In this document: positions 51,605 to 59,145 of the stretch, piece by piece
How the letters are laid out: the number at the start of each line of letters is the position of its first letter
Position numbering within the stretch: position 1 is the stretch's first letter
Assembly: GCF_003386235.1 (NCBI RefSeq)
Contig: NZ_QRDZ01000025.1
Location: forward strand, 62,001 to 126,000
DNA length: 64,000 bases
Source: Cohnella phaseoli
GTDB lineage: Bacteria; Bacillota; Bacilli; Paenibacillales; Paenibacillaceae
Direction of reading: 5' to 3'
Notes under the pieces: generated by a model
Told to the model about the DNA's origin: nothing
Seen by the model: the letters and a program-made list of their open reading frames with translations, nothing else
The model's database searches: none
Program-made: the position numbers and the translations under genes

Positions 51605-52180
51605 TTATTTCTCTTGTGCTTGCTCGTAGCCGTTGATCAGCCACTCCAGCTTGCCCGTCTCCGGATGAATGAGGAAACCGTGCACCGGCACGAACGAAGG
51701 TACCAACGGGTGGCGGCGGATCATGCCGACGCTATGACGAACGCCGTCCTCCGGCTTATCGAAGCCTTTCAGAAACTTTTCCATCCGAATGCCCGAATTT
51801 TCGAGCGTGTCCAGCACAACATCCGAGATGCCGTTCTCCTTGAACTTCTTCACCAGAGCTCCGGAATCGAGCTGCGTCATGCCGCAGCCGTGGTGGCCGA
51901 TTACGAGCACTTCCTTGGCTCCCATCTCGTGAATGGCGATCAGAATGCTCCGCATGGCGCTTCCGAACGGCTGCGTCAGTACCGCGCCCGCGTTCTTAAT
52001 GAACTTGGCATCGCCGTTGCGCAGATTCAGCGCTTTGGGCAGCAGCTCGACCAGCCGCGTATCCATACAGGTTAGAATAGCTACCTTCTTCTCCGGAAAT
52101 TTATCCGTTAAATATTGCTCGTACTGACGTTGATCTACAAATTGGTCGTTGAACTCCAGGATATCGCTGACAAATGACAT
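51605..52180 (-). CDS. Beta-class carbonic anhydrase
   Basis: 191 residues from the ATG at 52180 (AAAGGGG seven bases upstream). It interconverts CO2 and bicarbonate. Zinc ligands are Cys38 in TCMDTR (with Asp40-Arg42 dyad), His96 and Cys99 in GHHGCGM. This is the short YtiB-like subgroup. It is 89 bases downstream of an LD-carboxypeptidase gene. Confidence 0.9.
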   Translation of the reverse strand: MSFVSDILEFNDQFVDQRQYEQYLTDKFPEKKVAILTCMDTRLVELLPKALNLRNGDAKFIKNAGAVLTQPFGSAMRSILIAIHEMGAKEVLVIGHHGCGMTQLDSGALVKKFKENGISDVVLDTLENSGIRMEKFLKGFDKPEDGVRHSVGMIRRHPLVPSFVPVHGFLIHPETGKLEWLINGYEQAQEK

Positions 52181-52269
52181 GCGTGTTCCCCTTTCCTGAT
52201 GCGTTAAAAAGATGACAAGGCAAATATCATCTCTTAAGTTTATTTCTATTTGCTTCAAAATGCAAAAGG

Positions 52270-53196
52270 TTATATATAGGCAACTGCCGGCTCCAACCAA
52301 GTCAGCGTTCCTTCGTCCGCGTTCAGATTCACGAAGGCGCCGATCGGAACGGCCGCCTTGTACATGCCGTGACCGGATGCCAGCCCCGTTACGAGCGGCT
52401 TGCCCAGCGGAACGACAAACTCGTTGATGACGTCCTCGTACGATTTGCCGTAAGCGTCCTGGCACCCCGTGCATTCGCCCATGACGATGCCCCGGCAATC
52501 CCGGAACTTTCCGGCAAGTCGCAGCTGCTCCAGATAACGAAACACCGTATTCACCGGCTCATGGACCTCTTCCAGCAGCAGGATTTTGCCTCGCGTATCG
52601 ATCTCGTAAGGCGTTCCGAGCGTGCCCGTCAGAGAAGTCAGGTTGCCACCGACGATCGGACCGCTAACGTTGCCGGGCACTTTGGGAACTAGCGGTATGC
52701 CGGGAGGATTGTCCAGCGCGCGCGGCACTGCCTCCAGGGACGTAGCGGTAAAAAACTGCGCGAAATTGTACGGAGGCGTATCCGGCCTGAAATCGATCAG
52801 CATCAGGCTGTGCAGCGTCACGATTCCGGACAGCTGCGTCAGCGCGTTCAGCAGAACGGTAATATCGCTGTAGCCGCTTACGATTTTCGGATGCCTGCGG
52901 ATGAACCCGAAATCCAGATAGGGCAAAATCCCTTCCACGCCCACTCCTCCGCGAGACGGCAAAATAAGCCGCACGTTAGGGTCGGCGAACATGCTCATCA
53001 AATCCTCCGCTCTCTCGCGGGCAGTTCCCGCCAGGAAACCGTTCTCGTCGTAGATATGCCGCCCGACAACGACGTTCAGACCAAGCGACTGCAAGTAGGC
53101 GATCCGAGCGTCAATCGTCGCCGGCGCGAGCGGACTTCCCAGCGTAACGATCCCGACCGTGTCCCCCCGCTGCAGAGCCAGTGGTTTAATCGCCAT
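52270..53196 (-). CDS. LD-carboxypeptidase family (MccF-like, peptidase S66) protein
   Basis: 308 residues from the ATG at 53196. The nucleophile Ser is seen in IVSGYSDIT, with the preceding PSRGGVGVEGILPYLDF; the catalytic Glu is in LLLEEVHEP and the His in ASGHGMYKA. Family members cut the L,D bond of murein tetrapeptides or detoxify microcin C-like compounds. No signal peptide, so it acts on imported muropeptides or adenylated toxins. Confidence 0.88.
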   Translation of the reverse strand: MAIKPLALQRGDTVGIVTLGSPLAPATIDARIAYLQSLGLNVVVGRHIYDENGFLAGTARERAEDLMSMFADPNVRLILPSRGGVGVEGILPYLDFGFIRRHPKIVSGYSDITVLLNALTQLSGIVTLHSLMLIDFRPDTPPYNFAQFFTATSLEAVPRALDNPPGIPLVPKVPGNVSGPIVGGNLTSLTGTLGTPYEIDTRGKILLLEEVHEPVNTVFRYLEQLRLAGKFRDCRGIVMGECTGCQDAYGKSYEDVINEFVVPLGKPLVTGLASGHGMYKAAVPIGAFVNLNADEGTLTWLEPAVAYI

Positions 53197-53336
53197 CCCG
53201 ACAGTCACTCCCTATCGTTTGTTATTGCTATATATATGTTTGCCGCGACCGTGATAGCCTAGCTAAGTTCAGGATGCCTCCGCTCCTTCTATGGGTTACA
53301 ATGGAAGAAAAAGTATGGAGGGGGCGAGATAATAAC

Positions 53337-54485
53337 TTGGCTAAAACAAAAATCTTTATCAGCTCGGTCAACGAGGACGGACTGAAGCGGCTGCGCAAGG
53401 AGGCGTTTGACGAACTAAGGAAGCTGGGGCACGAACCGATCATGTGGGAGGAAAATCTCGGACCTTGGCCGGCTCATACGGACACCGTCTCCAAGTGTCT
53501 CGACGCGGTCGGAGAAGCCGACATCTTCCTGCTCTTCGTCGGCAGCCGGGGCGGCACCTACTATAAGGAAGCGCAGCGGACAGTGACCCACATGGAATTT
53601 ATTCAGGCCTACGACAAAAACAAAACTCTGCTTGTGTTCGTGGATACGACGGTCAAAGCGGTGTTCTTCGGCACGGCGCGACAGTGGATTGACGACTTTC
53701 GCGAGCAGTACATCTCCGAGGCCGGCCGCTCCCCGTCAGCCGACGAAGTACTGGCCGCCCTTCGGCATCATCCCGGCTTGCCGGCGCATATCGATCCGTA
53801 CGTCTGGTTCCTGCTTCACGATCTGTCCGTCCGCAACGTCTTTATGGACGATCTCTCCCTCGGCGTTACGATCGATTGGCGGAATTATTTCAGCGATCTG
53901 TTGCGGCGCGGCTCCATGCTGCTTCCGCTCAGCCGCTCCATCGCGGAGACCGGCCGCAGGCTGGCGCAATCTGACGAAGCGTTCCGTCTGCTATCCGAGC
54001 TCATCTCTCTACAGCCGAAAACGGGAGGCACGGATTACGAATCGATCCTGAACGCGGTTGCGGGCCGAATGACGGGCGGGAGAATTGAACAGCGTTACGG
54101 GCCCTACGTATCGGAAAAAGTCGGGACGTATGGCGATTGCATCGGAGCGACTCTCTACGTCCGGGAAGGCGACAAAATGCGCTTCGTCGCCAAATGCGCC
54201 GACGTCGCCTGGAACCGTTCGTTCCGGCTGGACGACAAAAGCTCCTACGTTGCGCTCACCTACCAGATGAATAAGGATATTGTCCACTATACGCAGAGCA
54301 AAACGATGTTTTACGCCTGCTTCAAGCATGGCGAGCATGTGCTTACGCTGCACTATCCCGCCGATCCGGATTGGGACAACCGCAAATACATTACCTATCA
54401 AGAAAGCGTTAATGATGCTATAATGAATAAAAATCCGTATGTCGTCTTAATGGTCAAAATGATTTTGGGAGGTTTGCCGACATGA
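53337..54485 (+). CDS. DUF4062 protein with C-terminal GAF-like domain
   Basis: 382 residues from the TTG at 53337 (GGAGGGGG upstream; ATG at 53301 has no site). Residues 3-110 are DUF4062: AKTKIFISSVNEDGLKRLRK, LDAVGEADIFLLFVGSRGG and THMEFIQAYDKNKTLLVFVD. The pattern of a KIFISS strand, a surface loop and a conserved Glu (Glu87 in HMEF) is like TIR-type domains. Residues 240-380 look like a GAF sensor (YGDCIGATLYVREGDKMRFV). A small gene overlaps its stop (ATGA). Possible signalling or defence role; no direct evidence. Confidence 0.65.
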   Translation: MAKTKIFISSVNEDGLKRLRKEAFDELRKLGHEPIMWEENLGPWPAHTDTVSKCLDAVGEADIFLLFVGSRGGTYYKEAQRTVTHMEFIQAYDKNKTLLVFVDTTVKAVFFGTARQWIDDFREQYISEAGRSPSADEVLAALRHHPGLPAHIDPYVWFLLHDLSVRNVFMDDLSLGVTIDWRNYFSDLLRRGSMLLPLSRSIAETGRRLAQSDEAFRLLSELISLQPKTGGTDYESILNAVAGRMTGGRIEQRYGPYVSEKVGTYGDCIGATLYVREGDKMRFVAKCADVAWNRSFRLDDKSSYVALTYQMNKDIVHYTQSKTMFYACFKHGEHVLTLHYPADPDWDNRKYITYQESVNDAIMNKNPYVVLMVKMILGGLPT

Positions 54486-54667
54486 ACGTCTACGTATCGA
54501 AGAACGGCAAAGTCAGTCTGGCCGTCGGCGAGCAGCCGAAGGACGCGCTCTTGTTCGCTCCAGCCAAGAAGTCGGCGACGCAGCTCGTGCAAGAAGATTT
54601 GTCCGCTTGGAAAATCAGCAACTCCCTCATTCAGGAGCGATTCGCCCAAGCTACGCAAAGACAATAA
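54482..54667 (+). CDS. Small protein coupled to the DUF4062 gene
   Basis: 61 residues. The ATG overlaps the stop codon of the DUF4062 gene by four bases, and GGGAGG lies about nine bases upstream, so it is co-translated. MNVYVSKNGKVSLAVGEQPK has a beta-hairpin look and the rest is helical and polar (VQEDLSAWKISNSLIQERFA). No known family. A strong terminator follows, so these two genes form a closed unit. Confidence 0.65.
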   Translation: MNVYVSKNGKVSLAVGEQPKDALLFAPAKKSATQLVQEDLSAWKISNSLIQERFAQATQRQ

Positions 54668-54683
54668 ATCGCGATAAAATCAT

Positions 54684-54722
54684 AACTGCCCGCAGGCTGC
54701 ATGCCTGACGGGCAGTTTTTTA
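54684..54722 (+). terminator. Terminator of the DUF4062 operon
   Basis: AACTGCCCG (54684-54692) pairs with CGGGCAGTT (54709-54717), inner CAGGC/GCCTG stem, followed by TTTTTT. Confidence 0.85.
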
Positions 54723-54739
54723 ACGGAGGTATGACGATC

Positions 54740-55609
54740 GTGAACCGCTCCATCCACCCGGAAACCTCGCTTGGTCGGCTACGGCTCAGAGTCGGCGATC
54801 TTGAACGCTCCATCCGCTTTTACCTGGACGTCATCGGCTTCCGCTTGCTCGATCGCGCTGACAATACCGCGTCGCTTACAGTTGACGGTCAAACCGAATT
54901 TCTCCTACTGGAGGAAATTCCGAACGCTGTCGTCACTCCGGAAAGATCGGCGGCAGGCTTGTACCACTTCGCCATTCTCGTGCCTACCCGGGAGCAGCTC
55001 GGCTTGTCGCTCCGCCGGCTTGTCGAGGCCGGCATTCCGATCGGCCAAGGCGATCACCTGGTCAGCGAAGCTCTGTACCTCTCCGATCCGGATAACAACG
55101 GAATCGAGATTTATTGCGACCGACCGCGCTCGCAGTGGCGCAAAGACGCCGACGGCAATTACATTATGGCGACCGATCCGGTGGACATCCGGGGACTGCT
55201 GAATTTGGCGGGAGACAAGCCTTGGAACGGGCTGCCTTCCGCCACGATACTGGGCCACATCCATCTGCACGTGAGCGATCTTGCCGCGTCCCGCGCGTTC
55301 TATTGCGATGTCATCGGCTTCGATCTCGTCGCGGATCTCGGCCGGACGATGCGTGCCTGCTTTATCTCCGCCGGCGGCTACCATCATCATATCGGCTTTA
55401 ACGTATGGGCCGGCGTCGGCGCCTCGCTGGCTCCCGCTAACGCAACCGGGCTTGCCTACTTCACGATCGCGGTTCCCGATGCGGCGGAGCTTGAACGAAT
55501 CGTCGCCGACCTGGAGCGCGCCGGTTGCGAAGCGAAGCGGATAGCCGATTATGTGCAGACGCATGACCCCTCCGGCATCGAGATTCGCTTGACGGCGACC
55601 GGCGGCTGA
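54740..55609 (+). CDS. Glyoxalase/VOC-family dioxygenase (CatE-like)
   Basis: 289 residues from the GTG at 54740, nine bases after GGAGG (the ATG at 54731 is too close to it). Two vicinal-oxygen-chelate modules. The first begins LGRLRLRVGDLERSIRFYLD and ends SDPDNNGIEIYCDRP; the second begins LGHIHLHVSDLAASRAFYCD and ends HDPSGIEIRL. Metal ligands His and Glu are present (HLHV, IEIY). Similar to extradiol catechol-2,3-dioxygenases such as CatE, though the true substrate may be another. Confidence 0.85.
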   Translation: MNRSIHPETSLGRLRLRVGDLERSIRFYLDVIGFRLLDRADNTASLTVDGQTEFLLLEEIPNAVVTPERSAAGLYHFAILVPTREQLGLSLRRLVEAGIPIGQGDHLVSEALYLSDPDNNGIEIYCDRPRSQWRKDADGNYIMATDPVDIRGLLNLAGDKPWNGLPSATILGHIHLHVSDLAASRAFYCDVIGFDLVADLGRTMRACFISAGGYHHHIGFNVWAGVGASLAPANATGLAYFTIAVPDAAELERIVADLERAGCEAKRIADYVQTHDPSGIEIRLTATGG

Positions 55610-55645
55610 GGTAATGAGGCGGACGGATTGTCCGAACATAGAAAG

Positions 55646-55688
55646 GGACGGATTGTCCGGGCGCTTCCCGGTAATCCGTCCTCTTGTT
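55646..55688 (+). terminator. Terminator after the glyoxalase-family gene
   Basis: GGACGGATT (55646-55654) pairs with AATCCGTCC (55673-55681), inner CCGGG/CCCGG stem, followed by TCTTGTTTT. A shorter copy of GGACGGATTGTCCG precedes it at 55621. Confidence 0.75.
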
Positions 55689-56462
55689 TTATTCTGCCGC
55701 GCTGTCGGAAGCCTCGCCCGGCTTGACATGCTTGCCGAATCCGCCATGACCGCGCTCGCCGCCTCCGAAGCGGAAGCCTCCGTTCACGATCCGTTCAGCC
55801 TGCTCGCCCGCTTCCGCAAGCCTCTTGTCCGCTTGCTCCTGCGTGATCTCCCCGGCCTGAAGCGCCTCGCCGACGCGCTTCTCGATCGCCGTCTTCTGCG
55901 CGTCTACGAGCTTCTGAACGTCTACCCCCTTATCTCCGGCCACATCCGCGAGCGACTTGCCTTCCTTAAGCTGCGCCTTCAATTCGTCCGCAGTTAAACC
56001 CAACGCTTCAGCAATTGCAGTCAGATCGCCTGCGCCGATTTTCCCGCCTTTATGGCCAAGTTCTCCTCCTGTATGAGGTTTGGCGTCAATCATCGCGTCT
56101 AATCCTTCGGCGAACTGCTGCTTCCGCTCCTCCAATTGCCGATTATACGCTGCGGTCAGAGCCGACTTCAGACTATCCCTGCTTACTCCCTGCTGGTCCG
56201 CGATTTCGCCCAGCGTCAGGCCGGATTTGGCCTTTTCGCGATAGGCATCCTTGTCCAGCTTCAACAGCTCCAGCACTTCCTCGCCGACTGCTCCTCTGCC
56301 GGACAGTTCCGGCCCGAAGCCTCTATGACCTTTGTCTACAGGAGCTGCCGTCGCCGATTCGGATGGAGACACACTGCCGGACGTCGTCGCCGCATAAGCG
56401 GAGAACGGAATCATGACCGCCAGAGCGGCCGTAATGCCAAGCGTCTTTACCGTTTTTCTCAT
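55689..56462 (-). CDS. Secreted repeat protein of unknown function
   Basis: 257 residues. Signal peptide 1-24 (MRKTVKTLGITAALAVMIPF then SAYAA). The mature part has two related helical repeats: LLKLDKDAYREKAKSGLTLG with EIADQQGVS, and LTADELKAQLKEGKSLADVA with GDKGVDVQKL, followed by GEITQEQADKRL. Such proteins occur widely in Bacillales next to envelope genes; role unknown. His/Gly-rich ends (GKGHRGFG, GGGERGHGGFGKH) might bind metal. Confidence 0.65.
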   Translation of the reverse strand: MRKTVKTLGITAALAVMIPFSAYAATTSGSVSPSESATAAPVDKGHRGFGPELSGRGAVGEEVLELLKLDKDAYREKAKSGLTLGEIADQQGVSRDSLKSALTAAYNRQLEERKQQFAEGLDAMIDAKPHTGGELGHKGGKIGAGDLTAIAEALGLTADELKAQLKEGKSLADVAGDKGVDVQKLVDAQKTAIEKRVGEALQAGEITQEQADKRLAEAGEQAERIVNGGFRFGGGERGHGGFGKHVKPGEASDSAAE

Positions 56463-56610
56463 CTTTGGTCCTCCTTGAAAGGGAAATGGGTCTTACCTCG
56501 TCCAGTATCGCCGTCAATGCTGAGCGAGGGCTGAAGCCCACCTTAGGGGAACCTTAGCGCTGGCTGAAAGTTGGTTGAAAAGGGAACGCCTTACATTCTT
56601 AGCTCCGCCG

Positions 56611-57222
56611 CTATCTCCTCAAAATCAAATCGGCCTCGGCCGTTAATTGCGCGGGATCCAGCGCCTGGCCGTCCGGCACCTTCACCGCCGCAGCGATACT
56701 CAAGCGCAAAGTGTAAATCCCATTCGGCACCGCATCGCCTTGATTGTCCGTCCAGTCCCACTCCTCCTCGAACTCGATCGAATCGGACGGCTTTAGCTTC
56801 ATCTCAATCAATGCCTGCGTAAAGCTTTTATCGTTCGACCATCTGTAAATCTCCTCATCCCGACTATCGTACACGGCAAAATCGTAGCGCATTCCTGAGC
56901 CGAACGTCAGCTTCAGCTCCCGGTCGGATAGGTTATCCAAGGAGAAAAGGAGCTTAACGCTGTCCTTGTCCATCTTGGTCTGCAGCTTCGTTTGCAATAA
57001 ACCCTGGATGTAAACCGGCTGCTGCTTACGGATGAGAGGCAGAGACTCCGCTTCCGTTTGTTTATAGACTTGCACGTCTTCCGCTGCCGCAGGCGCCGTG
57101 TCTGCCAACGAGGACTGCGTTCCCTGCGACGGATCGAGTTGATCCACCTTCTTGGCAGCGCAGCTGACAATGAGCAGCAGCGCGCCTAATGCGACCGCAA
57201 GTAGAGCTAGCCGTAGTTTCAC
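56611..57222 (-). CDS. Lipoprotein with BsuPI-type domain
   Basis: 203 residues. Lipoprotein signal ending LLIVSC with Cys21. The C-terminal part (80-200) fits the BsuPI proteinase-inhibitor domain: LLFSLDNLSDRELKLTFGSG, MRYDFAVYDSRDEEIYRWSN, FEEEWDWTDNQGDAVPNGIY. In this family the domain binds or inhibits intracellular or surface serine proteases, but many copies have no known target. Confidence 0.75.
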   Translation of the reverse strand: MKLRLALLAVALGALLLIVSCAAKKVDQLDPSQGTQSSLADTAPAAAEDVQVYKQTEAESLPLIRKQQPVYIQGLLQTKLQTKMDKDSVKLLFSLDNLSDRELKLTFGSGMRYDFAVYDSRDEEIYRWSNDKSFTQALIEMKLKPSDSIEFEEEWDWTDNQGDAVPNGIYTLRLSIAAAVKVPDGQALDPAQLTAEADLILRR

Positions 57223-57400
57223 CGTTTATCCCCCGCGTTTCTTTTTTAGAATGGACGTTCTACCGTTAAGACGCTGTTTCTTTGTTTGTAAACGAAAATG
57301 AATGGCGATATGTTGCTTCTATGTCCGGTTTCTAGCGTCGAGCACAAACCGCGGTTGCTGCCCCGTTCGTTCGAGGGAGGAGTGCACGCCTTGTTAAGTT

Positions 57401-57575
57401 AAAGCGGAAACTCCTCTTTAAATTCGCCGTCACACCCTTTTCGAGCAATTTAAAGCGGGTTTTCCACACTAATCCCCCAATTATCCTATTTTGTTAAAAT
57501 TAGAACGGATTCTCCGCTTTAAATTTGCGCAATTTCCACTTCCGACAAAATTAACGCGGACTTCCCGCTCTATAC
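57401..57575. repeat. 51-bp tandem repeat, family C, locus 2
   Basis: Units begin at 57401, 57452, 57503 and 57554 (partial), each starting near AAAGCGG or a variant and pairing with TCCGCTTT-like sequence; linkers read like TTCGCC...ATTTCC...GACAAAATT. Same family as 25225-25408. The spacer 57223-57715 holds no gene I can support. Confidence 0.75.
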
Positions 57576-57674
57576 CATTCTGCCCTTTCCCTTTACCCGA
57601 CAGAACAGGAAGGAGCGGACAATCAGCCCTTCATTTCCGCAACTTCGCCGCTTCGTCGCGACTGCCCGTCGCAC

Positions 57675-57703
57675 TAAAAAGCCGCCTCGGCAACGAGACG
57701 GCT
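57675..57703 (-). terminator. Terminator after the MFS transporter gene
   Basis: GCCGCCTCG (57681-57689) pairs with CGAGACGGC (57694-57702), one mismatch; TTTTTAG follows on the minus strand. Confidence 0.75.
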
Positions 57704-57715
57704 CTCTTATCCTCA

Positions 57716-58978
57716 TTAAATTTTGCCAAGCCAGGCGCCCGGTTTTTTCTTCGGACGATCCGGCGGCAGCAGTATCGCGAACAGACCGACAAGCGGGAAA
57801 AAGCTAAGCACAAACATAACGTCGTTGATGCCGAACATGTCGATAGACTGCCCAAGAGCAATGCCGCCGATCGCACCCATCCCGAAGGCGAGACCGGTCG
57901 TAAGTCCGGAGGCCATGCCTACATTCGCGGGCATCAGGTACTGCGCGTAAACAACGCTCACGGAGAAGCCGGACAAAATGATAAATCCGAGCAGCATAAT
58001 GACCGGATACACCCAGAACAGCGGCAGATGAGGCAGCAGCAGCGCAAGCGGGGAAGCGCCGGCGATCGAAAATACGATCATGTTTTTCAGACCGAATTTA
58101 TCTGCAAGCACGCCTCCGAAAAATGTCCCAAGCACGCCCGCAGCCAGAAACAGAAATACGGGAATTTGCGCCTGCTGCGTTGTTAACCCGTAATCGAACT
58201 TCAAGTAAAACTGATAAAAGCTGCCGATCCCGGAATGGTACCAGGAACGCGCGAATACGAGAAATACGAGCATTCCCATCGCGAATTTGACTCTCGGATG
58301 ACTCGCTTTCTCGACAACCGTCGCTCCGGATGCCCTTGCGGCAGCCGTTGCCGTGCGTTCCCGCTCCCACTCGGCGAGCTTGCGCTTATACCAGGGAAGG
58401 AGGCCTAGCAGCACCGCAATCGCGAAACCGGCGAACACCGTGCCCCAAATCGCGCCGATCTGGCCCATATGCACGAAGATGAGCGCCGTCATCAACGGAC
58501 CGAGCGTGCTTCCCGTATTGCCGCCGACCTGATAGACGGACTGGGCGAAGCCCCTTCGCCCTCCGGCTGCAAAGTAGACGACCCGCGAGCTTTCCGGATG
58601 GAAAACCGCCGATCCGATTCCGATAAAGACAACCGCCAGCAACAGCATCCAAAGATGCGAAGCGAACGCCAGCCCGACCATGCCGACCAGACTAAGCCCC
58701 ATCGCAACCGGCAGCAGATTCGGGAGCGACCGCTTATCCGAATACAAGCCGACGACGGGCTGCATGACCGATGAAGTCATATTGAGCATAAAACCGATCC
58801 AGCCAAGCTGGAGCATCGATAGATTGAGCGATTCCTGCAAAATCGGATACAGGGCCGGTACAACCGCCTGCATGGAATCGTTCAGCATATGGGCAAGGCT
58901 AATAGCGAGTAGAACGGGCATCACTGTCTTCGTCCCCGGACTCGCTGCCGTGCCTTTAACTCCTGCGATTGAAGCCAC
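57716..58978 (-). CDS. MFS transporter, fosmidomycin-resistance (Fsr) type
   Basis: 420 residues, 12 membrane helices with a cytoplasmic loop near 200-235. The Fsr-type motifs HMLNDSMQAVVPALYPILQE and FIGIGSAVFHPESSRVVYFA are present. Such pumps export fosmidomycin and other small compounds by proton antiport; the natural substrate here is unknown. Single gene with its own terminator. Confidence 0.85.
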   Translation of the reverse strand: MASIAGVKGTAASPGTKTVMPVLLAISLAHMLNDSMQAVVPALYPILQESLNLSMLQLGWIGFMLNMTSSVMQPVVGLYSDKRSLPNLLPVAMGLSLVGMVGLAFASHLWMLLLAVVFIGIGSAVFHPESSRVVYFAAGGRRGFAQSVYQVGGNTGSTLGPLMTALIFVHMGQIGAIWGTVFAGFAIAVLLGLLPWYKRKLAEWERERTATAAARASGATVVEKASHPRVKFAMGMLVFLVFARSWYHSGIGSFYQFYLKFDYGLTTQQAQIPVFLFLAAGVLGTFFGGVLADKFGLKNMIVFSIAGASPLALLLPHLPLFWVYPVIMLLGFIILSGFSVSVVYAQYLMPANVGMASGLTTGLAFGMGAIGGIALGQSIDMFGINDVMFVLSFFPLVGLFAILLPPDRPKKKPGAWLGKI

Positions 58979-59065
58979 AACTTTCCCTCCGTATGCGCTT
59001 ATGAATTATACCAGTGTAGTTTTGCGGTACGGGGAAGTCAAGCCAAGCAATCGCGAGCTTGACCG

Positions 59066-59095
59066 CAGAAAAGCCCGCTCAAGGCGGGCGTTTCC
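59066..59095 (-). terminator. Terminator of the ECF/anti-sigma/TPR operon
   Basis: GCCCGC (59073-59078) pairs with GCGGGC (59084-59089); CTTTTCTG follows on the minus strand. Confidence 0.6.
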
Positions 59096-59145
59096 TCTCA
59101 GGGGACAGAATATGACTTTTTGCAGACGTCGGCGAGGACTCCTTC

